Positions 25,824-39,270 of a stretch of DNA of 64,000 nt are shown piece by piece (within the stretch, counting starts at the first letter, position 1; the number at the start of each line of letters is the position of its first letter). This DNA comes from Ascidia mentula (Eukaryota > Chordata > Ascidiacea > Phlebobranchia > Ascidiidae): positions 15,435,001-15,499,000 of the forward strand of contig OX387197.1 in NCBI GenBank assembly GCA_947561715.1. The letters run 5' to 3'. The translations under genes and the position numbers were made by a program. The notes under the pieces were generated by a model. It was given only the letters and a program-made list of their open reading frames with translations. It was not told where the DNA came from and searched no databases.

Positions 25824-27504
25824 ATAGGCTGTACTCTGTTTTTTTCGCGACCCACTTAACAATGGGCGAGATAGGGCCGAAGTTAAGACTGGGTGGGATA
25901 GGCTGGACTCTGTTTTTTTCGAGCCCCAAGCCCACTTAACAATGGGAGACATAGGCTGTACTCTGTTTTTTTCGCGACCCACTTAACAATGGGCGAGATA
26001 GGGCCGAAGTTAAGACTGGGTGGGATAGGCTGGACTCTGTTTTTTTCGAGCCCCAAGCCCACTTAACAATGGGAGACATAGGCTGTACTCTGTTTTTTTC
26101 GAGCCCCAAGCCCACTTAACAATGGGAGACATAGGCTGGACTCTGTTTTCTTCGCGACCCACTTAACAATGGGCGAGATAAGGCCGAAGTTAAGACTGGG
26201 TGGGATAGGCTGGACTCTGTTTTTTTCCAGCCCCAAGCCCACTTAACAATGGGCGACATAGGCTGGACTCTGTTTTTTTCGAGCCCCAAGCCCACTTAAC
26301 AATGGGAGACATAGGCTGGACTCTGTTTTTTTCGAGCCCCAAGCCCACTTAACAATGGGCGACATAGGCTAGACTGTTTTTTTCGCGACCAACTTAACAA
26401 TGGGCGAGATAGGGCCGAAGTTAAGACTGGGTGGGATAGGCTGTACTCTGTTTTTTTCGAGCCCCAAGCCCACTTAACAATGGGAGACATAGGCTGGACT
26501 CTGTTTTTTTCGCGACCCACTTAACAATGGGCGAGATAGGGCCGACATTAAGACTGGGTGGGGTAGGCTGCACTCTGTTTTCTTCGCGACCCACTTAACA
26601 ATGGGCGAGATAGGGCCGAAGTTAAGACTGGGTGGGATAGGCTGGACTCTGCTTTTTTCGAGCCCCAAGCCCACTTAACAATGGGAGACATAGGCTGGAC
26701 TCTGTTTTCTTCGCGACCCACTTAACAATGGGCGAGATAGGGCCGAAGTTAAGACTGGGTGGGATAGGCTGGACTCTGTTTTTTTTCGAGCCCCAAGCCC
26801 ACTTAACAATGGGCGACATAGGCTGGACTCTGTTTTTTTCGAGCCCCAAGCCCACTTAACAATGGGAGACATAGGCTGGACTCTGTTTTTTTCGAGCCCC
26901 AAGCCCACTTAACAATGGGCGACATAGGCTGGACTGTTTTTTTCGCGACCAACTTAACAATGGGCGAGATAGGGCCGAAGTTAAGACTGGGTGGGATAGG
27001 CTGTACTGTGTTTTTTTCGAGCCCCAAGCCCACTTAACAATGGGAGACATAGGCTGGACTCTGTTTTTTTCGCGACCCACTTAACAATGGGCGAGATAGG
27101 GCCGAAATTAAGACTGGGTGGGGTAGGCTGGACTCTGTTTTCTTCGCGACCCACTTAACAATGGGCGAGATAGGGCCGAAGTTAAGACTGGGTGGGATAG
27201 GCTGGACTCTGTTTTTTTCGAGCCCCAAGCCCACTTAACAATGGGAGACATAGGCTGGACTCTGTTTTTTTCGCGACCCACTTAACAATGGGCGAGATAG
27301 GGCCGAAGTTAAGACTGGGTGGGATAGGCTGGACTCTGTTATTTTCGAGCCCCAAGCCCACTTAACAATGGGAGACATAGGCTGGACTCTGTTTTATTCG
27401 CGACCCACTTAACAATGGGCGAGATAGGGCCGAAGTTAAGACTGGGTGGGATAGGCTGGACTCTGTTTTTTTTCGAGCCCCAAGCCCACTTAACAATGGG
27501 CGAC
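25824..27504 (+). repeat. Mosaic satellite with more private substitutions
   Basis: Forward units including a start module near 26.1 kb with GATAAGGCC and a TTCCAGCC head variant. Scattered single changes (CTATTTTCG, TTTTATTCGCG near 27.34-27.40 kb) are more frequent than in the 16-20 kb repeats. Nothing other than satellite was seen. Confidence 0.78.
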
Positions 27505-28083
27505 ATAGGCTGGACTCTGTTTTTTTCGAGCCCCAAGCCCACTTAACAATGGGCGACATAGGCTGGACTGTTTTTTCCCGACCAACTTAACAATGGGCGA
27601 GATAGGGCCGAAGTTAAGACTGGGTGGGATAGGCTGTACTCTGTTTTTTTCGAGCCCCAAGCCCACTTAACAATGGGAGACATAGGCTGGACTCTGTTTT
27701 TTTCGCGACCCACTTAACAATGGGCGAGATAGGGCCGAAATTAAGACTGGGTGGGGTAGGCTGGACTCTGTTTTCTTCGCGACCCACTTAACAATGGGCG
27801 AGATAGGGCCGAAGTTAAGACTGGGTGGGATAGGCTGGACTCTGTTTTTTTCGAGCCCCAAGCCCACTTAACAATGGGAGACATAGGCTGGACTCTGTTT
27901 TTTTCGCGACCCACTTAACCATGGGCGAGATAGGGCCGAAGTTAAGACTGGGTGGGATAGGCTGGACTCTGTTTTTTTCGAGCCCCAAGCCCACTTAACA
28001 ATGGGAGACATAGGCTGGACTCTGTTTTTTTCGCGACCCACTTAACAATGGGCGAGATAGGGCCGAAGTTAAGACTGGGTGGG

Positions 28084-28104
28084 ATAGGCTGAACAATGGG
28101 AGAC
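28084..28104 (+). repeat. Truncated B unit (21 bp), copy 1
   Basis: ATAGGCTG is joined directly to AACAATGGGAGAC, removing 32 bp of a B unit including the whole T tract. I see no microhomology at the join. Confidence 0.9.
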
Positions 28105-29243
28105 ATAGGCTGGACTCTGTTTTTTTCGAGCCCCAAGCCCACTTAACAATGGGCGACATAGGCTGGACTGTTTTTTTCGCGACCAACTTAACAATGGGCG
28201 AGATAGGGCCGAAGTTAAGACTGGGTGGGATAGGCTGTACTCTGTTTTTTTCGAGCCCCAAGCCCACTTAACAATGGGAGACATAGGCTGGACTCTGTTT
28301 TTTTCGCGACCCACTTAACAATGGGCGAGATAGGGCCGAAATTAAGACTGGGTGGGATAGGCTGGACTCTGTTTTCTTCGCGACCCACTTAACAATGGGC
28401 GAGATAGGGCCGAAGTTAAGACTGGGTGGGATAGGCTGGACTCTGTTTTTTTCGAGCCCCAAGCCCACTTAACAATGGGAGACATAGGCTGGACTCTGTT
28501 TTTTTCGCGACCCACTTAACAATGGGCGAGATAGGGCCGAAGTTAAGACTGGGTGGGATAGGCTGGACTCTGTTTTTTTTCGAGCCCCAAGCCCACTTAA
28601 CAATGGGCGACATAGGCTGGACTCTGTTTTTTTCGAGCCCCAAGCCCACTTAACAATGGGAGACATAGGCTGGACTCTGTTTTTTTCGAGCCCCAAGCCC
28701 ACTTAACAATGGGCGACATAGGCTGGACTGTTTTTTCCCGACCAACTTAACAATGGGCGAGATAGGGCCGAAGTTAAGACTGGGTGGGATAGGCTGTACT
28801 CTGTTTTTTTCGAGCCCCAAGCCCACTTAACAATGGGAGACATAGGCTGGACTCTGTTTTTTTCGCGACCCACTTAACAATGGGCGAGATAGGGCCGAAA
28901 TTAAGACTGGGTGGGGTAGGCTGGACTCTGTTTTCTTCGCGACCCACTTAACAATGGGCGAGATAGGGCCGAAGTTAAGACTGGGTGGGATAGGCTGGAC
29001 TCTGTTTTTTTCGAGCCCCAAGCCCACTTAACAATGGGAGACATAGGCTGGACTCTGTTTTTTTCGCGACCCACTTAACCATGGGCGAGATAGGGCCGAA
29101 GTTAAGACTGGGTGGGATAGGCTGGACTCTGTTATTTTCGAGCCCCAAGCCCACTTAACAATGGGAGACATAGGCTGGACTCTGTTTTTTTCGCGACCCA
29201 CTTAACAATGGGCGAGATAGGGCCGAAGTTAAGACTGGGTGGG

Positions 29244-29264
29244 ATAGGCTGAACAATGGGAGAC
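29244..29264 (+). repeat. Truncated B unit (21 bp), copy 2
   Basis: Identical join to that at 28084, exactly 1160 bp later, inherited through the higher-order duplication. Confidence 0.9.
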
Positions 29265-29731
29265 ATAGGCTGGACTCTGTTTTTTTCGAGCCCCAAGCCC
29301 ACTTAACAATGGGCGACATAGGCTGGACTGTTTTTTTCGCGACCAACTTAACAATGGGCGAGATAGGGCCGAAGTTAAGACTGGGTGGGATAGGCTGTAC
29401 TCTGTTTTTTTCGAGCCCCAAGCCCACTTAACAATGGGAGACATAGGCTGGACTCTGTTTTTTTCGCGACCCACTTAACAATGGGCGAGATAGGGCCGAA
29501 ATTAAGACTGGGTGGGATAGGCTGGACTCTGTTTTCTTCGCGACCCACTTAACAATGGGCGAGATAGGGCCGAAGTTAAGACTGGGTGGGATAGGCTGGA
29601 CTCTGTTTTTTTCGAGCCCCAAGCCCACTTAACAATGGGAGACATAGGCTGGACTCTGTTTTTTTCGCGACCCACTTAACAATGGGCGAGATAGGGCCGA
29701 AGTTAAGACTGGGTGGGATAGGCTGGACTCT

Positions 29732-30817
29732 GTTTTTTTCGAGCCCCAAGCCCACTTAACAATGGGAGACATAGGCTGGACTCTGTTTTTTTCGCGACCC
29801 ACTTAACAATGGGCGAGATAGGGCCGAAGTTAAGACTGGGTGGGATAGGCTGGACTCTGTTTTTTTCGAGCCCCAAGCCCAGTTAACAATGGGAGACATA
29901 GGCTGGACTCTGTTTTTTTCGCGACCCACTTAACAATGGGCGAGATAGGGCCGAAGTTAAGACTGGGTGGGATAGGCTGGACTCTGTTTTCTTCGCGACC
30001 CACTTAACAATGGGCGAGATAGGGCCGAAGTTAAGACTGGGTGGGATAGGCTGGACTCTGTTTTTTTCGAGCCCCAAGCCCACTTAACAATGGGAGACAT
30101 AGGCTGGACTCTGTTTTTTTCGAGCCCCAAGCCCACTTAACAATGGGCGACATAGGCTGGACTCTGTTTTTTTCGCGACCAACTTAACAATGGGCGAGAT
30201 AGGGCCGAAGTTAAGACTGGGTGGGATAGGCTGGACTCTGTTTTTTTCGAGCCCCAAGCCCACTTAACAATGGGAGACATAGGCTGGACTCTGTTTTTTT
30301 CGCGACCCACTTAACAATGGGCGAGATAGGGCCGAAGTTAAGACTGGGTGGGATAGGCTGGACTCTGTTTTTTTCGAGCCCCAAGCCCACTTAACAATGG
30401 GAGACATAGGCTGGACTCTGTTTTTTTCGCGACCCACTTAACAATGGGCGAGATAGGGCCGAAGTTAAGACTGGGTGGGATAGGCTGGACTCTGTTTTTT
30501 TTCGAGCCCCAAGCCCACTTAACAATGGGCGACATAGGCTGGACTCTGTTTTTTTCGAGCCCCAAGCCCACTTAACAATGGGAGACATAGGCTGGACTCT
30601 GTTTTTTTCGAGCCCATAGCCCACTTAACAATGGGCGACATAGGCTGGACTGTTTTTTTCGCGACCAACTTAACAATGGGCGAGAAAGGGCCGAAGTTAA
30701 GACTGGGTGAGATAGGCTGTACTCTGTTTTTTTCGAGCCCCAAGCCCACTTAACAATGGGCGACATAGGCTGGACTCTGTTTTTTTCGAGCCCCAAGCCC
30801 ACTTAACAATGGGCGAC
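29732..30817 (+). repeat. Mosaic satellite, mainly AB dimers then B-rich
   Basis: A regular AB run is followed near 30.5-30.8 kb by clustered B and B' units. The 30.34-31.2 kb part recurs near 34.54-35.35 kb with an offset of 4206 bp that falls to 4153 bp, a change of exactly one B unit. Confidence 0.8.
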
Positions 30818-33470
30818 ATAGGCTGGACTCTGTTTTTTTCGAGCCCCAAGCCCACTTAACAATGGGAGACATAGGCTGGACTCTGTTTTTTTCGAGCCCC
30901 AAGCCCACTTAACAATGGGCGACATAGGCTGGACTGTTTTTTTCGCGACCAACTTAACAATGGGCGAGATAGGGCCGAAGTTAAGACTGGGTGGGATAGG
31001 CTGTACTCTGTTTTTTTCGAGCCCCAAGCCCACTTAACAATGGGAGACATAGGCTGGACTCTGTTTTTTTCGCGACCCACTTAACAATGGGCGAGATAGG
31101 GCCGAAATTAAGACTGGGTGGGGTAGGCTGGACTCTGTTTTCTTCGCGACCCACTTAACAATGGGCGAGATAGGGCCGAAGTTAAGACTGGGTGGGATAG
31201 GCTGGACTCTGTTTTTTTCGAGCCCCAAGCCCACTTAACAATGGGAGACATAGGCTGGACTCTGTTTTTTTCGAGCCCCAAGCCCACTTAACAATGGGAG
31301 ACATAGGCTGGACTCTGTTTTTTTCGCGACCCACTTAACAATGGGCGAGATAGGGCCGAAGTTAAGACTGGGTGGGATAGGCTGGACTCTGTTTTTTTCG
31401 AGCCCCAAGCCCACTTAACAATGGGAGACATAGGCTGGACTCTGTTTTTTTCGCGACCCACTTAACAATGGGCGAGATAGGGCCGAAGTTAAGACTGGGT
31501 GGGATAGGCTGGACTCTGTTTTTTTCGAGCCCCAAGCCCACTTAACAATGGGAGACATAGGCTGTACTCTGTTTTTTTCGCGACCCACTTAACAATGGGC
31601 GAGATAGGGCCGAAATTAAGACTGGGTGGGATAGGCTGGACTCTGTTTTTTTCGAGCCCCAAGCCCACTTAACAATGGGAGACATAGGCTGTACTCTGTT
31701 TTTTTCGAGCCCCAAGCCCACTTAACAATGGGAGACATAGGCTGGACTCTGTTTTCTTCGCGACCCACTTAACAATGGGCGAGATAAGGCCGAAGTTAAG
31801 ACTGGGTGGGATAGGCTGGACTCTGTTTTTTTCCAGCCCCAAGCCCACTTAACAATGGGAGACATAGGCTGGACTCTGTTTTTTTCGAGCCCCAAGCCCA
31901 CTTAACAATGGGAGACATAGGCTGGACTCTGTTTTTTTCGAGCCCCAAGCCCACTTAACAATGGGCGACATAGGCTGGACTGTTTTTTTCGCGACCAACT
32001 TAACAATGGGCGAGATAGGGCCGAAGTTAAGACTGGGTGGGATAGGCTGTACTCTGTTTTTTTCGAGCCCCAAGCCCACTTAACAATGGGAGACATAGGC
32101 TGGACTCTGTTTTTTTCGCGACCCACTTAACAATGGGCGAGATAGGGCCGAAATTAAGACTGGGTGGGGTAGGCTGGACTCTGTTTTCTTCGCGACCCAC
32201 TTAACAATGGGCGAGATAGGGCCGAAGTTAAGACTGGGTGGGATAGGCTGGACTCTGTTTTTTTCGAGCCCCAAGCCCACTTAACAATGGGAGACATAGG
32301 CTGGACTCTGTTTTTTTCGCGACCCACTTAACAATGGGCGAGATAGGGCCGAAGTTAAGACTGGGTGGGATAGGCTGGACTCTGTTTTTTTCGAGCCCCA
32401 AGCCCACTTAACAATGGGAGACATAGGCTGGACTCTGTTTCTTTCGCGACCCACTTAACAATGGGCGAGATAGGGCCGAAGTTAAGACTGGGTGGGATAG
32501 GCTGGACTCTGTTTTTTTCGAGCCCCAAGCCCACTTAACAATGGGAGACATAGGCTGTACTCTGTTTTTTTCGCGACCCACTTAACAATGGGCGAGATAG
32601 GGCCGAAGTTAAGACTGGGTGGGATAGGCTGGACTCTGTTTTTTTCGAGCCCCAAGCCCACTTAACAATGGGAGACATAGGCTGTACTCTGTTTTTTTCG
32701 AGCCCCAAGCCCACTTAACAATGGGAGACATAGGCTGGACTCTGTTTTCTTCGCGACCCACTTAACAATGGGCGAGATAAGGCCGAAGTTAAGACTGGGT
32801 GGGATAGGCTGGACTCTGTTTTTTTCCAGCCCCAAGCCCACTTAACAATGGGCGACATAGGCTGGACTCTGTTTTTTTCGAGCCCCAAGCCCACTTAACA
32901 ATGGGAGACATAGGCTGGACTCTGTTTTTTTCGAGCCCCAAGCCCACTTAACAATGGGCGACATAGGCTGGACTCTGTTTTTTTCGAGCCCCAAGCCCAC
33001 TTAACAATGGGAGACATAGGCTGGACTCTGTTTTTTTCGAGCCCTAAGCCCACTTAACAATGGGAGACATAGGCTGGACTCTGTTTTTTTCGAGCCCCAA
33101 GCCCACTTAACAATGGGCGACATAGGCTGGACTGTTTTTTTCGCGACCAACTTAACAATGGGCGAGATAGGGCCGAAGTTAAGACTGGGTGGGATAGGCT
33201 GTACTCTGTTTTTTTCGAGCCCCAAGCCCACTTAACAATGGGAGACATAGGCTGGACTCTGTTTTTTTCGCGACCCACTTAACAATGGGCGAGATAGGGC
33301 CGAAATTAAGACTGGGTGGGATAGGCTGGACTCTGTTTTCTTCGCGACCCACTTAACAATGGGCGAGATAGGGCCGAAGTTAAGACTGGGTGGGATAGGC
33401 TGGACTCTGTTTTTTTCGAGCCCCAAGCCCACTTAACAATGGGAGACATAGGCTGGACTCTGTTTTTTTC
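30818..33470 (+). repeat. 1046/1152-bp higher-order repeat, about 2.4 copies
   Basis: Copies begin at 30818, 31864 and 33016, each with the order B, B', A72, B(GGCTGTACT), A(CGAAATT), A(TTTTCTTCGCG). The second period is longer. The GATAAGGCC units at 31784 and 32777 are 993 bp apart, while the next landmark is 1152 bp apart; the 159-bp difference is exactly three B units, gained in a B-only run. Confidence 0.82.
32804..33121 (+). repeat. Run of six consecutive B units
   Basis: Six 53-bp units in the order B' B B' B B B' fill 318 bp with no A between them, the longest B-only run I parsed. It contains the three-unit gain noted for the surrounding higher-order repeat. Confidence 0.88.
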
Positions 33471-34970
33471 GCGACCCACTTAACAATGGGCGAGATAGGG
33501 CCGAAGTTAAGACTGGGTGGGATAGGCTGGACTCTGTTTTTTTCGAGCCCCAAGCCCACTTAACAATGGGAGACATAGGCTGGACTCTGTTTTTTTCGCG
33601 ACCCACTTAACAATGGGCGAGATAGGGCCGAAGTTAAGACTGGGTGGGATAGGCTGGACTCTGTTTTTTTCGAGCCCCAAGCCCACTTAACAATGGGAGA
33701 CATAGGCTGGACTCTGTTTTTTTCGCGACCCACTTAACAATGGGCGAGATAGGGCCGAAGTTAAGACTGGGTGGGATAGGCTGGACTCTGTTTTCTTCGC
33801 GACCCACTTAACAATGGGCGAGATAGGGCCGAAGTTAAGACTGGGTGGGATAGGCTGGACTCTGTTTTTTTCGAGCCCCAAGCCCACTTAACAATGGGAG
33901 ACATAGGCTGGACTCTGTTTTTTTCGCGACCCACTTAACAATGGGCGAGATAGGGCCGAAGTTAAGACTGGGTGGGATAGGCTGGACTCTGTTTTTTTCG
34001 AGCCCCAAGCCCACTTAACAATGGGAGACATAGGCTGGACTCTGTTTTTTTCGCGACCCACTTAACAATGGGCGAGATAGGGCCGAAGTTAAGACTGGGT
34101 GGGATAGGCTGGACTCTGTTTTTTTCGAGCCCCAAGCCCACTTAACAATGGGAGACATAGGCTGGACTCTGTTTTTTTCGCGACCCACTTAACAATGGGC
34201 GAGATAGGGCCGAAGTTAAGACTGGGTGGGATAGGCTGGACTCTGTTTTCTTCGCGACCCACTTAACAATGGGCGAGATAGGGCCGAAGTTAAGACTGGG
34301 TGGGATAGGCTGGACTCTGTTTTTTTCGAGCCCCAAGCCCACTTAACAATGGGCGACATAGGCTGGACTCTGTTTTTTTCGCGACCAACTTAACAATGGG
34401 CGAGATAGGGCCGAAGTTAAGACTGGGTGGGATAGGCTGGACTCTGTTTTTTTCGAGCCCCAAGCCCACTTAACAATGGGAGACATAGGCTGGACTCTGT
34501 TTTTTTCGCGACCCACTTAACAATGGGCGAGATAGGGCCGAAGTTAAGACTGGGTGGGATAGGCTGGACTCTGTTTTTTTCGAGCCCCAAGCCCACTTAA
34601 CAATGGGAGACATAGGCTGGACTCTGTTTTTTTCGCGACCCACTTAACAATGGGCGAGATAGGGCCGAAGTTAAGACTGGGTGGGATAGGCTGGACTCTG
34701 TTTTTTTTCGAGCCCCAAGCCCACTTAACAATGGGCGACATAGGCTGGACTCTGTTTTTTTCGAGCCCCAAGCCCACTTAACAATGGGAGACATAGGCTG
34801 GACTCTGTTTTTTTCGAGCCCCAAGCCCACTTAACAATGGGCGACATAGGCTGGACTGTTTTTTTCGCGACCAACTTAACAATGGGCGAGATAGGGCCGA
34901 AGTTAAGACTCGGTGGGATAGGCTGTACTCTGTTTTTTTCGAGCCCCAAGCCCACTTAACAATGGGCGAC
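33471..34970 (+). repeat. Mosaic satellite, AB dimers with AA pairs
   Basis: Repeated B A B A B A A(TTTTCTTCGCG) strings (33687 and 34142 are 455 bp apart), followed by the 34.54-kb counterpart of the 30.34-kb segment. No unique sequence was seen. Confidence 0.8.
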
Positions 34971-35855
34971 ATAGGCTGGACTCTGTTTTTTTCGAGCCCC
35001 AAGCCCACTTAACAATGGGCGACATAGGCTGGACTCTGTTTTTTTCGAGCCCCAAGCCCACTTAACAATGGGCGACATAGGCTGGACTGTTTTTTTCGCG
35101 ACCAACTTAACAATGGGCGAGATAGGGCCGAAGTTAAGACTGGGTGGGATAGGCTGTACTCTGTTTTTTTCGAGCCCCAAGCCCACTTAACAATGGGAGA
35201 CATAGGCTGGACTCTGTTTTTTTCGCGACCCACTCAACAATGGGCGAGATAGGGCCGAAATTAAGACTGGGTGGGGTAGGCTGGACTCTGTTTTCTTCGC
35301 GACCCACTTAACAATGGGCGATATAGGGCCGAAGTTAAGACTGGGTGGGATAGGCTGGACTCTGTTTTCTTCGCGACCCACTTAACAATGGGCGAGATAG
35401 GGCCGAAGTTAAGACTGGGTGGGATAGGCTGGACTCTGTTTTTTTCGAGCCCCAAGCCCACTTAACAATGGGCGACATAGGCTGGACTCTGTTTTTTTCG
35501 AGCCCCAAGCCCACTTAACAATGGGCGACATAGGCTGGACTCTGTTTTTTTCGAGCCCCAAGCCCACTTAACAATGGGCGACATAGGCTGGACTGTTTTT
35601 TTCGCGACCAACTTAACAATGGGCGAGATAGGGCCGAAGTTAAGACTGGGTGGGATAGGCTGTACTCTGTTTTTTTCGAGCCCCAAGCCCACTTAACAAT
35701 GGGAGACATAGGCTGGACTCTGTTTTTTTCGCGACCCACTCAACAATGGGCGAGATAGGGCCGAAATTAAGACTGGGTGGGGTAGGCTGGACTCTGTTTT
35801 CTTCGCGACCCACTTAACAATGGGCGAGATAGGGCCGAAGTTAAGACTGGGTGGG
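34971..35855 (+). repeat. 506-bp tandem duplication, about 1.75 copies
   Basis: Copy 1, 34971-35476, has units B' B' A72 B A A A B', summing to 506 bp. Copy 2 starts at 35477 and repeats the order and the rare CACTCAACAAT core (about 35232 and 35738) before replacing the third A with a T8 B near 35856. Confidence 0.9.
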
Positions 35856-36140
35856 ATAGGCTGGACTCTGTTTTTTTTCGAGCCCCAAGCCCACTTAACA
35901 ATGGGCGACATAGGCTGGACTCTGTTTTTTTCGAACCCCAAGCCCACTTAACAATGGGTGACATAGGCTGGACTCTGTTTTTTTCGAGCCCCAAGCCCAC
36001 TTAACAATGGGCGACATAGGCTGGACTGTTTTTCTCGCGACCAACTTAACAATGGGCGAGATAGGGCCGAAGTTAAGACTGGGTGGGATAGGCTGTACTC
36101 TGTTTTTTTCGAGCCCCAAGCCCACTTAACAATGGGAGAC

Positions 36141-36193
36141 ATAGGCTGGAGTCTGTTTTTTTCGCGACCCAAGCCCACTTAACAATGGGAGAC
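36141..36193 (+). repeat. Hybrid monomer: A-type linker on a B-type unit
   Basis: The unit has CGCGACCC, typical of A, followed by AAGCCCACTT and GGGAGAC, typical of B, and is 53 bp long. It also has GAGTCTG in the head. A short conversion or exchange between A and B, or three separate substitutions, would explain it. Confidence 0.75.
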
Positions 36194-39100
36194 ATAGGCT
36201 GGACTCTGTTTTTTTCGCGACCCACTTAACAATGGGCGAGATAGGGCCGAAGTTAAGACTGGGTGGGATAGGATGGACTCTGTTTTTTTCGAGCCCCAAG
36301 CCCACTTAACAATGGGAGACATAGGCTGGTCTCTGTTTTCTTCGCGACCCACTTAACAATGGGCGAGATAGGGCCGAAGTTAAGACTGGGTGGGATAGGC
36401 TGGACTCTGTTTTCTTCGCGACCCACTTAACAATGGGCGATATAGGGCCGAAGTTAAGACTGGGTGGGATAGGCTGGACTCTGTTTTCTTCGCGACCCAC
36501 TTAACAATGGGCGAGATAGGGCCGAAGTTAAGACTGGGTGGGATAGGCTGGACTCTGTTTTTTTCGAGCCCCAAGCCCACTTAACAATGGGAGACATAGG
36601 CTGGACTCTGTTTTCTTCGCGACCCACTTAACAATGGGCGAGATAGGGCCGAAGTTAAGACTGGGTGGGATAGGCTGGACTCTGTTTTTTTCGAGCCCCA
36701 AGCCCACTTAACAATGGGCGACATAGGCTGGACTCTGTTTTTTTCGAGCCCCAAGCCCACATAACAATGGGCGACATCGGCTGGACTCTGTTTTTTTCAC
36801 GACCAACTTAACAATGGGCGAGATAGGGCCGAAGTTAAGACTGGGTGGGATAGGCTGGACTCTGTTTTTTTCGAGCCCCAAGCCCACTTAACAATGGGAG
36901 ACATAGGCTGGACTCTGTTTTTTTCGCGACCCACTTAACAATGGGCGAGATAGGGCCGAAGTTAAGACTGGGTGGGATAGGCTGGACTCTGTTATTTTCG
37001 CGACCCACTTAACAATGGGCGAGATAGGGCCGAAGTTAAGACTGGGTGGGATAGGCTGGACTCTGTTTTTTTCGAGCCCCAAGCCCACTTAACAATGGGA
37101 GACATAGGCTGGACTCTGTTTTTTTCGCGACCCACTTAACAATGGGCGAGATAGGGCCGAAGTTAAGACTGGGTGGGATAGGCTGGACTCTGTTTTTTTC
37201 GAGCACCAAGCCCACTTAACAATGGGAGACATAGGCTGGACTCTGTTTTTTTCGCGACCCACTTAACAATGGGCGAGATAGGGCCGAAATTAAGACTGGG
37301 TGGGATAGGCTGGACTCTGTTTTTTTCGAGCCCCAAGCCCACTTAACAATGGGCGACATAGGCTGGACTCTGTTTTTTTCGCGACCCACTTAACAATGGG
37401 CGAGATAGGGCCGAAGTTAAGACTGGGTGGGATAGGCTGGACTCTGTTTTTTTCGAGCCCCAAGCCCACTTAACAATGGGAGACATAGGCTGGACTCTGT
37501 TTTTTTCGCGACCCACTTAACAATGGGCGAGATAGGGCCGAAGTTAAGACTGGGTGGGATAGGCTGGACTCTGTTTTTTTCGAGCCCCAAGCCCACTTAA
37601 CAATGGGAGACATAGGCTGTACTCTGTTTTTTTCGCGACCCACTTAAAAATGGGCGAGATAGGGCCGAAGTTAAGACTGGGTGGGATAGGCTGGACTCTG
37701 TTTTTTTCGAGCCCCAAGCCCACTTAACAATGGGAGACATAGGATGTACTCTGTTTTTTTCGAGCCCCAAGCCCACTTAACAATGGGAGACATAGGCTGG
37801 ACTCTGTTTTCTTCGCGACCCACTTAACAATGGGCGAGATAGGGCCGAAGTTAAGACTGGGTGGGATAGGCTGGACCCTGTTTTTTTCGAGCCCCAAGCC
37901 CACTTAACAATGGGCGACATAGGCTGGACTCTGTTTTTTTCGCGACCCACTTAACAATGGGCGAGATAGGGCCGAAATTAAGACTGGGTGGGATAGGCTG
38001 GACTCTGTTTTCTTCGCGACCCACTTAACAATGGGCGAGATAGGGCCGAAGTTAAGACTGGGTGGGATAGGCTGGACTCTGTTTTTTTCGAGCCCCATGC
38101 CCACTTAACAATGGGAGACATAGGCTGGACTCTGTTTTTTTCGAGCCCCAAGCCCACTTAACAATGGGAGACATAGGCTGGACTCTGTTTTTTTCGCGAC
38201 CCACTTAACAATGGGCGAGATAGGGCCGAAGTTAAGACTGGGTGGGATAGGCTGGACTCTGTTTTTTTCGAGCCCCAAGCCCACTTAACAATGGGCGACA
38301 TAGGCTGGACTCTGTTTTTTTCGAGCCCCAAGCCCACTTAACAATGGGAGACATAGGCTGGACTGTTTTTTTCGCGACCAACTTAACAATGGGCGAGATA
38401 GGGCCGAAGTTAAGACTGGGTGGGATAGGCTGTACTCTGTTTTTTTCGAGCCCCAAGCCCACTTAACAATGGGAGACATAGGCTGGACTCTGTTTTTTTC
38501 GCGACCCACTTAACAATGGGCGAGATAGGGCCGAAGTTAAGACTGGGTGGGATAGGCTGGACTCTGTTTTTTTTCGAGCCCCAAGCCCACTTAACAATGG
38601 GCGACATAGGCTGGACTCTGTTTTTTTCGAGCCCCAAGCCCACTTAACAATGGGAGACATAGGCTGGACTCTGTTTTTTTCGAGCCCCAAACCCACTTAA
38701 CAATGGGCGACATAGGCTGGACTGTTTTTTTCGCGACCAACTTAACAATGGGCGAGATAGGGCCGAAGTTAAGACTGGGTGGGATAGGCTGTACTCTGTT
38801 TTTTTCGAGCCCCAAGCCCACTTAACAATGGGAGACATAGGCTGGACTCTGTTTTCTTCGCGACCCACTTAACAATGGGCGAGATAGGGCCGAAGTTAAG
38901 ACTGGGTGGGATAGGCTGGACTCTGTTTTTTTCGAGCCCCATGCCCACTTAACAATGGGAGACATAGGCTGGACTCTGTTTTTTTCGAGCCCCAAGCCCA
39001 CTTAACAATGGGAGACATAGGCTGGACTCTGTTTTTTTCGCGACCCACTTAACAATGGGCGAGATAGGGCCGAAGTTAAGACTGGGTGGGATAGGCTGGA

Positions 39101-39270
39101 CTCTGTTTTTTTCGAGCCCCAAGCCCACTTAACAATGGGAGACATAGGCTGGACTCTGTTTTTTTCGCGACCCACTTAACAATGGGCGAGATAGGGCCGA
39201 AGTTAAGACTGGGTGGGATAGGCTGGACTCTGTTTTTTTCGAGCCCCAAGCCCACTTAACAATGGGAGAC

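Larger units (their letters stand above)
27505..29731 (+). repeat. 1160-bp higher-order repeat, two copies
   Basis: Copy 1 is 27505-28664; copy 2 runs from 28665 to about 29731. The offset is 1160 bp at all markers: the six-T 72-bp-type A (about 27571 and 28731), CACTTAACCATGGG (about 27919 and 29079), and a 21-bp truncated B (28084 and 29244). The truncated unit arose before the duplication. Confidence 0.9.
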
